Assembly (NCBI GenBank): GCA_013812515.1
Contig: JACCTI010000082.1
Location: 1-5,508 of the forward strand
Direction of reading: 5' to 3'
Length of the DNA stretch: 5,508 bases
DNA from: Chthoniobacterales bacterium
GTDB lineage: Bacteria > Verrucomicrobiota > Verrucomicrobiia > Chthoniobacterales > UBA10450
Notes under the pieces: generated by a model
Databases searched by the model: none
What the model saw: only the letters and a program-made list of their open reading frames with translations
Told to the model about the DNA's origin: nothing
Program-made: the position numbers and the translations under genes
Shown: positions 5,309 to 5,508 of the stretch, piece by piece
How positions within the stretch are numbered: the stretch's first letter is position 1
Layout: every line of letters begins with the position of its first letter

Positions 5309-5508
5309 ATGTCTGCTCTCGAATTCGAACAAATGACAAAAGCTTGGCCGCCGCTCTCGCGCGCCGTGCGGGTGCCGCATACAGAGACCGAGTATCGCGA
5401 ACTGGTCGAGTTGCTCGATCATCTGACCGAGGAAGTCGGTGAGGATGAAGACCATCCGCTCGCCTCGCTCATGGATGTGCTCGCCGTCCTCATCGAAAGA
5501 TACGAGGA
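5309..5508 (+). CDS. higA: HigA-type antitoxin, N-terminal part (cut by window end)
   Basis: The frame opens at ATG 5309, one base after the higB stop, and stays open to the window end (66 codons plus two bases). The acidic, helical start (TETEYRELVELLDHLTEEVG, residues 26-45, then DHPLASLMDVLAVLIERYE) is the N-terminal pattern of HigA antitoxins: a Y-x-x-x-L-x-x-(L/I)-D-x-L segment followed by L-x-x-L-x-x-L-I-E-x-Y-E. The XRE-type helix-turn-helix that would bind the operon promoter is expected beyond the window and cannot be seen. Role, neutralising HigB and repressing the operon, is inferred from family and position. The 3' end is missing. Confidence 0.82.
   Translation, partial: MSALEFEQMTKAWPPLSRAVRVPHTETEYRELVELLDHLTEEVGEDEDHPLASLMDVLAVLIERYE

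Overview
This 5.5 kb window looks like chromosomal DNA of a high-GC, free-living bacterium. Gene content (a single-RRM RNA-binding protein beside infA, a GYF_2 membrane protein, a stand-alone 5'-3' exonuclease) and the patchy use of Shine-Dalgarno sites would fit Verrucomicrobiota or a similar soil or sediment lineage. That placement is an impression from protein style, not proof.

Left block (1-851, all + strand): an RRM RNA-binding protein, a strong hairpin in the spacer, translation initiation factor IF-1 (infA), and a 57-residue zinc-ribbon-like protein. The first two act in RNA and translation.

Middle block (about 850-2708) looks like decaying DNA. It holds a ketopantoate reductase (PanE/ApbA) gene on the - strand split by one frameshift; a 5'-truncated, frameshifted receiver-domain remnant on the + strand; and a short - strand stretch matching an aldehyde dehydrogenase C-terminus, bracketed by two copies of a 13-bp direct repeat. 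The repeated single-base frame breaks mean either real gene decay or consensus errors in the assembly. The truncations favour decay at least in part.

Right block (2709-5508) is mostly intact. A GYF_2-plus-six-helix membrane protein (- strand) diverges from a 304-residue FEN-type 5'-3' exonuclease (+ strand). A remnant of an AraC-type DNA-binding domain abuts the exonuclease stop on the opposite strand. After it comes a higBA-type toxin-antitoxin operon, toxin first, with the antitoxin cut by the window end.

I found no tRNA, rRNA, CRISPR array or intact mobile element, and no strong case for a wholly new system. The most interesting points are the RRM-hairpin-infA arrangement, the small zinc-ribbon protein, the remnant-rich middle block with its repeats, and the gene fragments around the toxin-antitoxin locus.
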